A DNA stretch of 64,000 nucleotides from Gammaproteobacteria bacterium (GTDB lineage Bacteria > Pseudomonadota > Gammaproteobacteria > JAABTG01). Positions 17,042-25,130 of the stretch are shown here, one piece after another (position 1 is the stretch's first letter; every line of letters begins with the position of its first letter). Where the stretch lies: positions 3,305,549 through 3,369,548 of the forward strand of contig JAXHLS010000002.1 of NCBI GenBank assembly GCA_034522055.1, in the 5' to 3' direction. The notes beneath the pieces are model-generated. The model searched no databases, had not been told where the DNA came from, and saw only the letters and a program-made list of their open reading frames with translations. The position numbers and the translations under genes are program-made.

Positions 17042-17470
17042 GCGGGTAACCACGAAAGACGCGAAATAACGCGAAAAAGGAGTGGCGGGAAGGCGTGCAG
17101 GATGGAAGTAAGGCAGTGGCTCCACGCCTCGCCATGCCGGGCTCGACCCGGCGGTCAAACAGCGAAAGGCGTAACCACGAAAGACGCGAAATAACGCGAA
17201 AAAGGAGTGGCGGGAAGGCGTGCAGGATGGAAGTAAGGCAGTGGCTTCACGCCTCGCCATGCCGGGCTTGCCCCAGCGGTCAAACAGCGAAAGGCGTAAC
17301 CACGAAAGACGCGAAATAACGCGAAAAAAGAGTGGCGGGAAGGTGTGCAGGGTGGAAGGAAGGCAGTGGCTCCACTCCTCGTCATGCCGGACTTGCCCCG
17401 GCATCCAGGGCGGCGGCGTGGCGGCCGGGGCGGTGCCTCTGGCCTGCACGGGTGCGACGGCCCTGGATTA
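17042..17470. repeat. Three tandem 125-bp repeat units
   Basis: Units begin with GTAACCACGAAAGACGCG at 17046, 17171 and 17296, giving two exact 125-bp periods. Each combines the CGAAAGACGCG element with a conserved tail (GTGGCGGGAAGGCGTGCAGG..GGCAGTGGCTCCAC..CTCGCCATGCCGGG). The third unit runs into a TGCCCCGGCATCCAGGG hairpin block reaching about 17470. A close relative of the third unit lies at 19965-20145. No gene is supported between here and 17681. Confidence 0.85.
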
Positions 17471-17630
17471 CTCGCTGCGCTCGCCCTTCGGGCCGCCCTG
17501 CGGGCGTTCAACGCTTCGCTTTTGTGCGGCGTTCGCCGCAATGACGAGGTGCCAGCCGCCACCCCGCCGCGTCGCCGCCTAAACTATTCACCATTCACCA
17601 TTCACTATCCTGTCCCCATTTCCCCAGATC

Positions 17631-17714
17631 GTAGGTTGGGGTGAGCCTGCGAACCCCAACGGGTACTCGCCAGATTCATGGTCACGTTGGGATTCGTTCC
17701 TCACCCCAACCTAC
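17631..17714. repeat. Inverted pair of GTAGGTTGGGG hairpins
   Basis: GTAGGTTGGGGTGAG at 17631-17645 is exactly mirrored by its complement at 17700-17714, with a second nested complementarity (AACCCCAAC / GTTGGGATT). This is a separate repeat type from the GTCGGG family. It overlaps the 3' end of the minus-strand gene at 17682. Confidence 0.75.
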
Positions 17715-18278
17715 GAGCTCATCCAGCAGGTAGGCGTGACGCCACGGCCCGCCGGAGAAGGCGGCGAGGCGCTCCATAAGGGCGGGATTGGGCACGGCCT
17801 CGGCCGGGTAGACGCCCCAGATGTCGATGAAGCAGTTGGCCACCGCCGCCGTCTTGCGCCAGTTCAGTGACACGGCGGCGGTGACGGTGCCACAGGCGTT
17901 GCAGCGCAGCTCGGGCCCGCCGTCTCCCGGCAGGGCCTCCCAACGGTGCTCGCGGGCCCCGCAGGTGGGGCAGGGCGGGGTGATGGTGTTGCGCCCGCGG
18001 CGCAGCCGCGGGGCGCTCAGGGGGCCGGTGAGGCCCACGTTGACGAAGTCCATGGGGCCCGGCGCGGGAGGCGGCTCCAGCATCACATGGGGTGCGCACC
18101 CCAGGAAGGTCACCAGGTTGAGCAACTCGTCGCCGGTGGCGTAGTGGGTATGTCCCTCCATCGGCACGGCATCGCCGATGAGCCCCATGGTGGCCAGCAG
18201 GTCCACGAGGGTGGCGGCCTCCCCTGCCTCCACCGGGTGGTAGTGGGGATACAGCACGAGGATGGCGGTGGATTCCAT
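17682..18278 (-). CDS. Hypothetical protein with a zinc-ribbon
   Basis: A 198-residue protein of unrecognised family. It starts MESTAILVLYPHYHP, has a central segment VTFLGCAPHVMLEPP, and a clear zinc-ribbon near residues 105-135 with CPTCG and CNACG separated by about 25 residues. No signal peptide or membrane helix is seen. The last dozen residues and the stop lie inside the GTAGGTTGGGG repeat, so the native C terminus may have been replaced by repeat DNA. Codon use is like that of its neighbours, which supports a real gene. It is divergent from zapE. Confidence 0.6.
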   Translation of the reverse strand: MESTAILVLYPHYHPVEAGEAATLVDLLATMGLIGDAVPMEGHTHYATGDELLNLVTFLGCAPHVMLEPPPAPGPMDFVNVGLTGPLSAPRLRRGRNTITPPCPTCGAREHRWEALPGDGGPELRCNACGTVTAAVSLNWRKTAAVANCFIDIWGVYPAEAVPNPALMERLAAFSGGPWRHAYLLDELVGWGEERIPT

Positions 18279-18366
18279 GGCGAATTCGGGGGCGGTGCCG
18301 CGGGGCGTGGTGGGGGATCATGGGCTCTTTTACCCGCCGAGGCCAAGCGCCCACAGCGTATTCTTT

Positions 18367-18395
18367 ACGGTGACGGTGACGGTGACGGTGACGGC
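18367..18395. repeat. Hexanucleotide (ACGGTG) microsatellite
   Basis: Four to five tandem ACGGTG units lie in the gap between the zinc-ribbon gene and zapE. They are non-coding on current evidence and could vary by slippage. Confidence 0.8.
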
Positions 18396-18590
18396 GGTGG
18401 TCCGGTAATCCGGCGTCCTTTCCGGGACTCCCTGGCCGTGGCGGGATGGGGGGCTGCCTGCCGCCGGCCGCACCCCGGCCGGCGCCACGCTACACTGCCT
18501 CGCCGGTGATCCGGCATGCGCCGGCACATCCCCGTCCGGGGGATTCGGTCGGCGGATGATCTTCGCGGCGCCTCGCCCCTACAATCCGGT

Positions 18591-19727
18591 ATGGCGAGCC
18601 CCCTTCCCCCGCGTCCTGGCATGCACCGGCCACCCTTCGAGACGCCCTTGTCCCCCCGGGAGCGCTTCAAGGCCGACACGGCCCGCGCGGATTTCGTCCA
18701 TGATCCCGCCCAGGCGGCTGCCGTCGCCCATACCCAGCGGGTCTACGAGGAGTTGATGGCGCCGCCGGCGCGTCCGGCCTTGTGGCAGCGCCTGCGGGGG
18801 CGGCGACCGCCACCGGTGAAGGGCCTCTACCTGTGGGGCGGGGTGGGGCGCGGCAAGACCTATCTCATGGATTGCCTGTACGAGGCCCTGCCCTTCGCCG
18901 CCAGGCGGCGCGTGCATTTCCATCGCTTCATGGGCGAGGTCCACCAGCGACTGGCAGCCCTGCCCCGTAACCCCGACCCCCTGGTGGTCGTCGCCCGGGA
19001 GATCGCCAGCGAGGTGCGGGTGGTGTGCCTGGACGAGTTCCATGTCCATGACATCGGCGATGCCATGCTGCTGGGCGGCCTGCTGGCGGCCCTGTTCCGC
19101 CATGGGGTCACCCTGGTGACCACCTCCAACGCCGCTCCGCGGGACCTCTACCGCAACGGCCTGCAGCGCCAGCGCTTCCTGCCCGCCATCGCCCTCATCG
19201 AGGCCCATATGGAGGTGGTGGAGCTGGGGGGCGAGGTGGACTACCGCGAGGAGTTGCTGGCGGCGGCGGGCACCTACCATGTGGCGGGGGAGGAGGGGAA
19301 CGCGGTGGCGACGCGCTTCGCCGCCCTGGCGCGCACGGCGGTGACGGAACATGCCGCCCTCGCCGTCAACGGCCGGCGCATCAACACCCGCGCCCTGGCC
19401 GCCGACGCCGCCTGGTTCACCTTCGGCGAGCTGTGCGAGACCCCGCGGGCCGCCAGCGACTACCTGGAGCTGGCGGCCACCTTCCCCACGGTGTTCCTGT
19501 CCGGCGTGCCGGTGCTGGAGCCCCGCCTGGACGCCGCGGCCAAACGCTTCATCCATCTGGTAGACACCTTCTATGACCATGGCGTCAAGCTGGTGGTATG
19601 GGCCGCCGCGCCCCCCGCCGAGCTTTACCGCGGGCGCCACCAGCGGAAGGAGTTCGAACGCACCGCCAGCCGCCTGCTGGAGATGGCCAGCCACACCTAC
19701 CTGGCCGCGCCCCATCGCCCCGGCTGA
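18591..19727 (+). CDS. zapE: Cell division protein ZapE (AFG1-like ATPase)
   Basis: About 378 residues from ATG 18591 (ATG 18621, giving MHRPPFETPLSPRERF, is an alternative start). The Walker A motif is GGVGRGKT, the Walker B motif is VVCLDEFHVHDIGDA, and the sensor region LVTTSNAAPRDLYRNGLQRQRFLP is typical of the family. ZapE is a peripheral ATPase that acts at late Z-rings during division, and its homologues assist membrane-protein turnover. No partner gene adjoins it. Dispersed repeats follow the stop. The sequence is otherwise full length and intact. Confidence 0.93.
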   Translation: MASPLPPRPGMHRPPFETPLSPRERFKADTARADFVHDPAQAAAVAHTQRVYEELMAPPARPALWQRLRGRRPPPVKGLYLWGGVGRGKTYLMDCLYEALPFAARRRVHFHRFMGEVHQRLAALPRNPDPLVVVAREIASEVRVVCLDEFHVHDIGDAMLLGGLLAALFRHGVTLVTTSNAAPRDLYRNGLQRQRFLPAIALIEAHMEVVELGGEVDYREELLAAAGTYHVAGEEGNAVATRFAALARTAVTEHAALAVNGRRINTRALAADAAWFTFGELCETPRAASDYLELAATFPTVFLSGVPVLEPRLDAAAKRFIHLVDTFYDHGVKLVVWAAAPPAELYRGRHQRKEFERTASRLLEMASHTYLAAPHRPG

Positions 19728-19764
19728 GGCACCGGGACGATGCTCCTGGCACCGCAACCAGACA

Positions 19765-20240
19765 AAGAAAGAAACTACGAAAGACGCGAAATACGCGAAA
19801 AGTAAAGCGGGTAACCACGACGGAAACGAAATAACTCGAAATTCTGGAAAGGACTGTTGGGGTGGGCTTGCGGACACCAACGGCTATCCGCCAGAGCCAT
19901 GGCGCCAGTTATGGTCATGATGGGGTTCGTCATGCCAGGCTTGACCCGGCGGCCAAACAGCTAAAGGCGTAACCACGAAAGACCCGAAATAACGCGAAAA
20001 AGGAGTGGCGGGAAGGCATGCAGGGTGGAAGGAAGGCAGTGGCTCCACGCCTCGTCATGCCGGGCTTGCCCCGGCATCCAGGGCGGCGGCGTGGCGGCCG
20101 GGCCGGTGCCCCTGGCCTGCGCGGGTGCGGCGGCCCTGGATCCTGGCGTTCGCCAGGATGACGGGGGAGAGCCAGGATGACGAGGTGCCAGCCGTCACCC
20201 CGCCCGGGACGCCGGCGAAACTATTCACCATTCACTATCC
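19765..20240. repeat. Dispersed repeat block after zapE
   Basis: Three CGAAAGACGCG-type copies occur (about 19771-19800, a diverged one at 19813-19845, and 19971-20003). The last leads into a block at 19965-20145 that matches the third tandem unit at 17290-17470, ending in a CCCTGGATCCTGGCGTTCGC hairpin-like element. No gene is supported between 19728 and 20539. Confidence 0.8.
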
Positions 20241-20392
20241 TGTTCCCATTTCCCTTTTCCCCACCATAACCGTCCACCGCGCCTGGCCCACCCTACGTAT
20301 TGTCCACGCTACACGCCCCCCTCATTCAAAATTCAAAATTGCCGCAGGCTCCCCCCTGTCGTATGGCCCGATGGGAAGCGCTAGACTATGTT

Positions 20393-20515
20393 AACGTGAA
20401 AGTCGCGAAGCACGATCTCCCCCTCTCACACTGGGAGAGGGATGGGGTGAGGGAACGAACATGGCGATACGCGCTCCTCCTTCATCATCTTGGGCGGCGC
20501 GTATCGCCATGAGAG
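20393..20515. repeat. Dispersed element D, copy 1, with 14-bp inverted repeats
   Basis: After a CTCTCACACTGGGAGAG hairpin, ATGGCGATACGCGC (20461-20474) is mirrored perfectly at 20497-20510, followed by GAGAGTTAG. The same element occurs at 61299-61494 with extra inserted sequence. It is not coding and lies just upstream of the CNB gene. Confidence 0.8.
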
Positions 20516-20539
20516 TTAGCGGTTATTGATGGCTTCCGG

Positions 20540-21049
20540 ATGGCCAAACCGGGGCGCCCGCCCCCATCAAACCAGCGAGGACACCGGTTCGTGGAGCGGA
20601 TTTTCCAGTACTTGACCGAGAAAGAGGAGATCGCCCTGCTTCAGAAAGGGGGGACCTCGCGTTTCTCACCGGAGTCGGTGATCGTCCGCGAGGGTGACCG
20701 CCACAGCGCCATCTACGTCATTCGCCATGGCGAGGTGCGGGTGGAAAAGGGCAGCATGGGCTTCCCCCTGGAGCTGGCCCGCCTCGGGCCCAGCGAGATC
20801 TTCGGCGAGATGTCCTTCATCGACGGCTCCCCCGCCAGCGCCAACATCGTCGCCGACGACTTCGTGGAATGCTACGTCATCGACCACATGCTCATGAAGC
20901 CCCTGCTCAAGAACTATCCCAGCATCTACGGCCGCTTCTATCAGTCCCTGGCCGCCATCCTGGCGGTGCGCCTGCGGGAGACCAGCGCCCTGGTCAACGC
21001 CGACGAGTCCGATATCCCCTCCTGGACCCCCGAAATGGATCGCCGCTGA
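20540..21049 (+). CDS. Cyclic-nucleotide-binding-domain protein without DNA-binding domain
   Basis: A 169-residue protein that is almost entirely one CNB domain (residues about 20-145): FQYLTEKEEIALLQKGG, VIVREGDRHSAIYVIRHGEVRV and FGEMSFIDGSPASANIV. The cassette keeps the glutamate (GEM) but has PASANI where cAMP-binding members have PRSATV, so the phosphate-contacting arginine is missing and the ligand is uncertain. No helix-turn-helix follows, so it is not a CRP-type regulator. It lies 54 bases upstream of the VWA gene and probably shares its operon. Confidence 0.85.
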   Translation: MAKPGRPPPSNQRGHRFVERIFQYLTEKEEIALLQKGGTSRFSPESVIVREGDRHSAIYVIRHGEVRVEKGSMGFPLELARLGPSEIFGEMSFIDGSPASANIVADDFVECYVIDHMLMKPLLKNYPSIYGRFYQSLAAILAVRLRETSALVNADESDIPSWTPEMDRR

Positions 21050-21103
21050 GCGTCACGCAGGCTGGGTCTCTCCTCAAGAACTCCCGCCTTCGACCGAATA
21101 GGA

Positions 21104-22894
21104 ATGAAAGGCGTCGTGCCGTTTTGCGGTGGACGCGGCATGGGATCAGGGGTGGCAATCGACGTGCTCGGCAGCAAATGGTCATTGCCGGTTTCTCCGG
21201 CGCTTATCGTCTGGCTCGCCCTGATCTGGCTGCTGGCGCCACGGCCCGTGGTGGCGCAACAGGGGCCGGTGGACCTGCGGGTACTGGTGGATGTCTCCGG
21301 CAGCATGAGGAAAAACGACCCCCACAACCTCAGGGCCCCGGCGCTGCGCCTGCTGGTGGGGCTGCTGCCCGACGACGCCCGCGCCGGCATCTGGACTTTC
21401 GGGGAGCATGTGCAGGAGGCGGTGCCCGTGGCCGCCACCGGGGCGGCCTGGAAGGAGCGGGCCCGCCGCGCCGCGCAGCGTATCCGCTCGGACGAACTCT
21501 ACACCGACATCGAACAGGTCCTGGGGGTCGCCACGGCCGACTGGTCTGCCACCGAGAGCACCGGGGGCCGTTACGTCATCCTCCTCACCGACGGCATGGT
21601 GGACGTCGGCGGCAGCGAGGAGACCAGCGCGGCCTCGCGGGAGCGCATCCGCACCGAGGTGCTGGCCGCCCTCGAAGAGAAGGGGGCCACGGTCCATACC
21701 ATCGCCCTGTCCGCCAACGCCGACGCGGAACTGCTGGAGGCCCTGGCCCGGGGCACCGGCGGCTGGTCGGAGCAGGTGGATGCGGCGGAACAGCTCAACC
21801 GAGTGTTCCTGCGCCTGTTCGAGAAGACCGCGCCGCCGGATACCGTGCCCCTCGACGAAGGCAACCGCTTCACCGTGGACGACACCGTCAGCGACATGAC
21901 CCTGCTGGTATTCCGCCCCCCCGGCGCCATGGCCAGCCAGATCGTGCGGCCCGACGGCAGCCTGCTCTCCAGCAGGAATCCCCTCCCCGACAACGTGCGC
22001 TGGGAGGTGGAACAGGCCTACGATCTGGTGACCATCAACGATCCCCCGGCGGGTCGCTGGCGTATCGACGCCGCCACGGACCCCGACAACCGGGTGATGG
22101 TGGTGACCAACCTGCGCCTCGCGGTGGACCCCCTGCCCAACCACGTGCTACAGGAGCGGTCCGTGCCGGTGGTGGCGCGGCTGTTGCGCGATGACGGCAC
22201 GGTGACGGACCCCGCCTTCCTGGGCCTGGTAAGCTTCCAGGTGGCGGCGGGCCGGGAGAGGGGGGAGCAGGTGTCCTCGGGCATGTATCCGGAAGGCGAC
22301 CCTGGCAACTACACCCTGAGCGTCGATGTGGGGCCGGGGGAGGGGACCCTGGTGATCACCGTGGTGGCGGACGGCCGCACCTTCGCCCGCCAGCACCGCC
22401 ACGAGATCCGGGTGCACGAGGAACCCGGCGCCATCACCATGACCGCCGGCGCGGACGGCGCCGTGACTCTCGCGGCCACCCTGGCCGACGGCCTCATGGA
22501 CCTGGCCACGGCGCGCCTCGCCTACCGTGCCCTGGACGGCGACCGGCTCGACTCGGTCACCGTGCCCGCCGGCACCCCGGGGGAGTGGAGCACGGTGCTG
22601 CCCCGGGCCCTGGCCGGGCGCATGATCGAGGTGCGCCTGGAGGCCCGCCAGGTGGACGGCGATGACTACCAACTGGCCATCGAGGGTCTGGTGCCCGGCG
22701 AGCCGGTACCCCTGCCACCCCTGCCCCGGGAGGAACCGCCGGTCGCGCCGGCACCGCCCCTGGACTGGTCCATGATCTGGGTGTGGCTGGGGGTGGCCAA
22801 CCTCATCCTGTGGCCCCTGGTGGGGCTGGGGTGGTGGCTGTGGCGTCGCGCCCGCGCCCGCCGGGCCGCGGCTGTCGCCGAGGCTCTGGCCTGA
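21104..22894 (+). CDS. VWA-domain membrane-anchored protein
   Basis: About 596 residues. An N-terminal hydrophobic signal (LIVWLALIWLLAP, about 33-46) is followed at once by a von Willebrand A domain with a perfect MIDAS, DVSGS (63-67), and LLTDGMVD later in the domain. Beta-rich sequence resembling immunoglobulin-like repeats follows, then a proline-rich stretch and one C-terminal helix (WVWLGVANLILWPLVGLGWW) with a basic tail. The body should sit in the periplasm, anchored by the last helix. ATG 21140, with GGTGG upstream, is an alternative start. It overlaps the next gene by one base (TGATG), so the two are translationally coupled. The function is unknown; metal-dependent protein binding is likely (inference). 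Confidence 0.85.
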   Translation: MKGVVPFCGGRGMGSGVAIDVLGSKWSLPVSPALIVWLALIWLLAPRPVVAQQGPVDLRVLVDVSGSMRKNDPHNLRAPALRLLVGLLPDDARAGIWTFGEHVQEAVPVAATGAAWKERARRAAQRIRSDELYTDIEQVLGVATADWSATESTGGRYVILLTDGMVDVGGSEETSAASRERIRTEVLAALEEKGATVHTIALSANADAELLEALARGTGGWSEQVDAAEQLNRVFLRLFEKTAPPDTVPLDEGNRFTVDDTVSDMTLLVFRPPGAMASQIVRPDGSLLSSRNPLPDNVRWEVEQAYDLVTINDPPAGRWRIDAATDPDNRVMVVTNLRLAVDPLPNHVLQERSVPVVARLLRDDGTVTDPAFLGLVSFQVAAGRERGEQVSSGMYPEGDPGNYTLSVDVGPGEGTLVITVVADGRTFARQHRHEIRVHEEPGAITMTAGADGAVTLAATLADGLMDLATARLAYRALDGDRLDSVTVPAGTPGEWSTVLPRALAGRMIEVRLEARQVDGDDYQLAIEGLVPGEPVPLPPLPREEPPVAPAPPLDWSMIWVWLGVANLILWPLVGLGWWLWRRARARRAAAVAEALA

Positions 22895-23466
22895 TGGACG
22901 ACCTCACCATCGCCCTGCAACTGGTGGCCATCGAGCTTGGGGTGCTCATCAGCGGGCTGCTGGTGGTGATCATCGTCATGTTCTCCCGCCGCTACCGTGC
23001 CCACCGCCGCTCCGCTCGTACCCTCATCAACCGTTTGAAGGACGACCGCCCCCAGCGGGAGCAGCGGCGGCGTGAGCTGTTGCAGCAGATCAGCGTCCTC
23101 AATGAGGACCTGGTGAAAGAGGGGCTCGACGACCTCATGCGCCGGGAGAACACCGTATTCGCACGCATCCTCAACGCCCTTACCGGCGACGACAGCCAGG
23201 CCCTGGAACACCTGGACGAGGATATCCACGGCCTCGTGGCGGGTTACCTGGCCCTTGTCGCCGACGTCGTCAATCCGCGCTCCAGCGGCCGGGACGAGCT
23301 GCTGGTGAAGCTGCGGAACGAGATCAACAACATGGGCGCCCGCTACCGCGAGTTGAAAGAGGAGAACGCGCGTCTCGAGGCGGAGCTGGCCCAGGTCACC
23401 GGCGAGTACCACAAGCTCTACGAGCGCGAGCGGCTGCGCCAGGAGCAGCACAAGCGGTCCCCATGA
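22894..23466 (+). CDS. Membrane-anchored coiled-coil protein, unknown function
   Basis: A 190-residue protein. Residues 6-30 (ALQLVAIELGVLISGLLVVIIVMF) form one membrane helix. A basic juxtamembrane segment and a long, highly charged helical region follow, ending in an obvious coiled coil (YRELKEENARLEAELAQVTG). The family was not recognised. It starts within the stop of the VWA gene, so it probably forms a complex with that protein across or along the membrane (inference). Repeat sequence begins about 40 bases after the stop. Confidence 0.7.
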   Translation: MDDLTIALQLVAIELGVLISGLLVVIIVMFSRRYRAHRRSARTLINRLKDDRPQREQRRRELLQQISVLNEDLVKEGLDDLMRRENTVFARILNALTGDDSQALEHLDEDIHGLVAGYLALVADVVNPRSSGRDELLVKLRNEINNMGARYRELKEENARLEAELAQVTGEYHKLYERERLRQEQHKRSP

Positions 23467-23504
23467 TCCGGTGTATGGTGGGTTCCATCCCAAATACTAA
23501 AAAG

Positions 23505-23578
23505 CGTAACCGCGAAAGACGCGAAAAGGGAGAAAAAGGCGTCACCACGAAAGACGCGAAATAACGCGAAAAAGGACA
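23505..23578. repeat. Two CGAAAGACGCG-type dispersed repeats
   Basis: A short copy (about 23506-23530) and a full copy (about 23541-23575) lie just upstream of REP array 2. Confidence 0.8.
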
Positions 23579-23599
23579 AGATCGGGCGGTCGGTCGGGT

Positions 23600-24598
23600 G
23601 GCCGGTCGGGCTGTCGGATTGTAGGTCGGGCTGTCGGACTGTAGGTCGGGCTTCAGCCCGACAGCCCGCCGGCGGGGATTCCACCCGGCGCGGGGCGCAC
23701 ACGGCAGGGCCGGATGTCGGGATGAATCCCGACCCACATCCGTGCCCCGGCAACGGACGGTGGGGGGGGTGTTTGTAGGTCGGGCTGTAGGTCGGGCTTC
23801 AGCCCGACAGCCCGCGGGCGGGGATTCCGGCCTGGCCCCGAGCGCATACGGCGGGGCCGGATGTCGGGATGAATCCCGACCCACATCCGTGCCCCGGGAA
23901 CGTGCGGTGGGGGGGTGTTTGTAGGTCGGGCTGTAGGTCGGGCTTCAGCCCGACAGCCCGCCGGCGGGGATTCCACCCGGCGCGGGGCGCATGCGGCGGG
24001 ATTGGATGTCGGGATGAATCCCGACCCACATCCGTGCTCCGGGAACGGACGGTGGGGGGTGTTTGTAGGTCGGGCTGTAGGTCGGGCTTCAGCCCGACAG
24101 CCCGCGGGCGCGGATTCCACCCGGCGCGGGGCGCACACGGTGGGGCCGGATGTCGGGATGAATCCCGACCCACATCCGTGCCCCGGGAACGTGCGGTGGG
24201 GGGGTGTTTGTAGGTCGGGCTGTAGGTCGGGCTTCAGCCCGACAGCCCGCCGGCGGGGATTCCACCCGGCGCGGGGCGCATACGGCGGGGCTGGATGTCG
24301 GGCGGGGCTGGATGTCGGGATGAATCCCGACCCACATCCGTGCCCCGGCAACGGACGGTGGGGGGGTGTTTGTAGGTCGGGCTTCAGCCCGACAGCCCGC
24401 GGGCGCGGATTCCACCCGGCGCGGGGCGCACACGGTGGGGCCGGATGTCGGGATGAATCCCGACCTACATCCGTGCCCCGGGAAGGGGTGGTGGTGTATT
24501 TGACCGGGATGTCGGGATGAATCCCGACCTACATTCGTGCCCCGGGAAGGGGCGGTGGTGGTGTATTTGACCGGGATGTCGGGATGAATCCCGGGTTA
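23600..24598. repeat. REP/BIME array 2, about 145-bp tandem units
   Basis: Units starting GTTTGTAGGTCGGGCT occur at 23771, 23917, 24061, 24206 and 24368, giving periods of 146, 144, 145 and 162 bases; the last is stretched by a small internal duplication. Each unit holds one GTCGGGCT..AGCCCGAC hairpin and one GTCGGGATGAATCCCGAC hairpin in opposite relative orientation to array 1. The array ends exactly at the stop codon of the next minus-strand gene. Confidence 0.9.
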
Positions 24599-24886
24599 CA
24601 CCCGGGCCATGAGGCGGTTCAGGCGCTCGCCGATGTCGTCGAATACGGCGAAGATGCTGGTGCGGAAGTCGTTCCGGGACCAGGACTCGGCGTCCGCCAG
24701 CCGGAGCTGGGCCATGTGCTCGTCGGCCTTGCGGCGGCGCGCCAGCAGCTTGTCCAGTTCTTCCTGCAGCCCCTTCTGGCGATAACCCTGGGCAGCCGCC
24801 ACCTGGTGTCGGAGATCCTGGATCCTGGTATCGAAATCGGCAAGCCATGCCTCGAAGCGTTGGGTATCCTGGTGCAGTGTATTCAT
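24596..24886 (-). CDS. Small coiled-coil protein, unknown function
   Basis: About 96 residues from ATG 24886, with GGAT just upstream; ATG 24913 would add nine residues. The sequence is strongly helical and charged: DTRIQDLRHQVAAAQGYRQKG, then EELDKLLARRRKADEHMAQL, ending FDDIGERLNRLMARV. The family was not recognised, and no signal or membrane segment is present. Its TAA stop abuts the last hairpin of REP array 2. It is divergent from the MMPL exporter. Confidence 0.65.
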   Translation of the reverse strand: MNTLHQDTQRFEAWLADFDTRIQDLRHQVAAAQGYRQKGLQEELDKLLARRRKADEHMAQLRLADAESWSRNDFRTSIFAVFDDIGERLNRLMARV

Positions 24887-25130
24887 GGTGCCCATCCAAG
24901 GTCGTGAAGCCACGGGGTCCCGCTATGGCGGACTGCGAAAGCGGTCCGCCTGTTAAAAGGATAGGCCCGCCGGGCGCCATGGCAAAGGTGCCCGGGTCAA
25001 GGCCAGCCGGATCATGGCCACAGCGGCGGGATGCGGAGCCCTGGCCGAGGCGAATCGCTGCAGGTTATGTCACCATGGGCGGCCCATAACATCCTGTTTC
25101 CAATAGATTAAAATATTCCGGATTCCTGAC

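Noticed and set aside
23600-24598. CRISPR array
   Set aside because: The repeated units are long palindromic REP hairpins with conserved spacers, not short direct repeats with unique spacers, and no cas genes are present.
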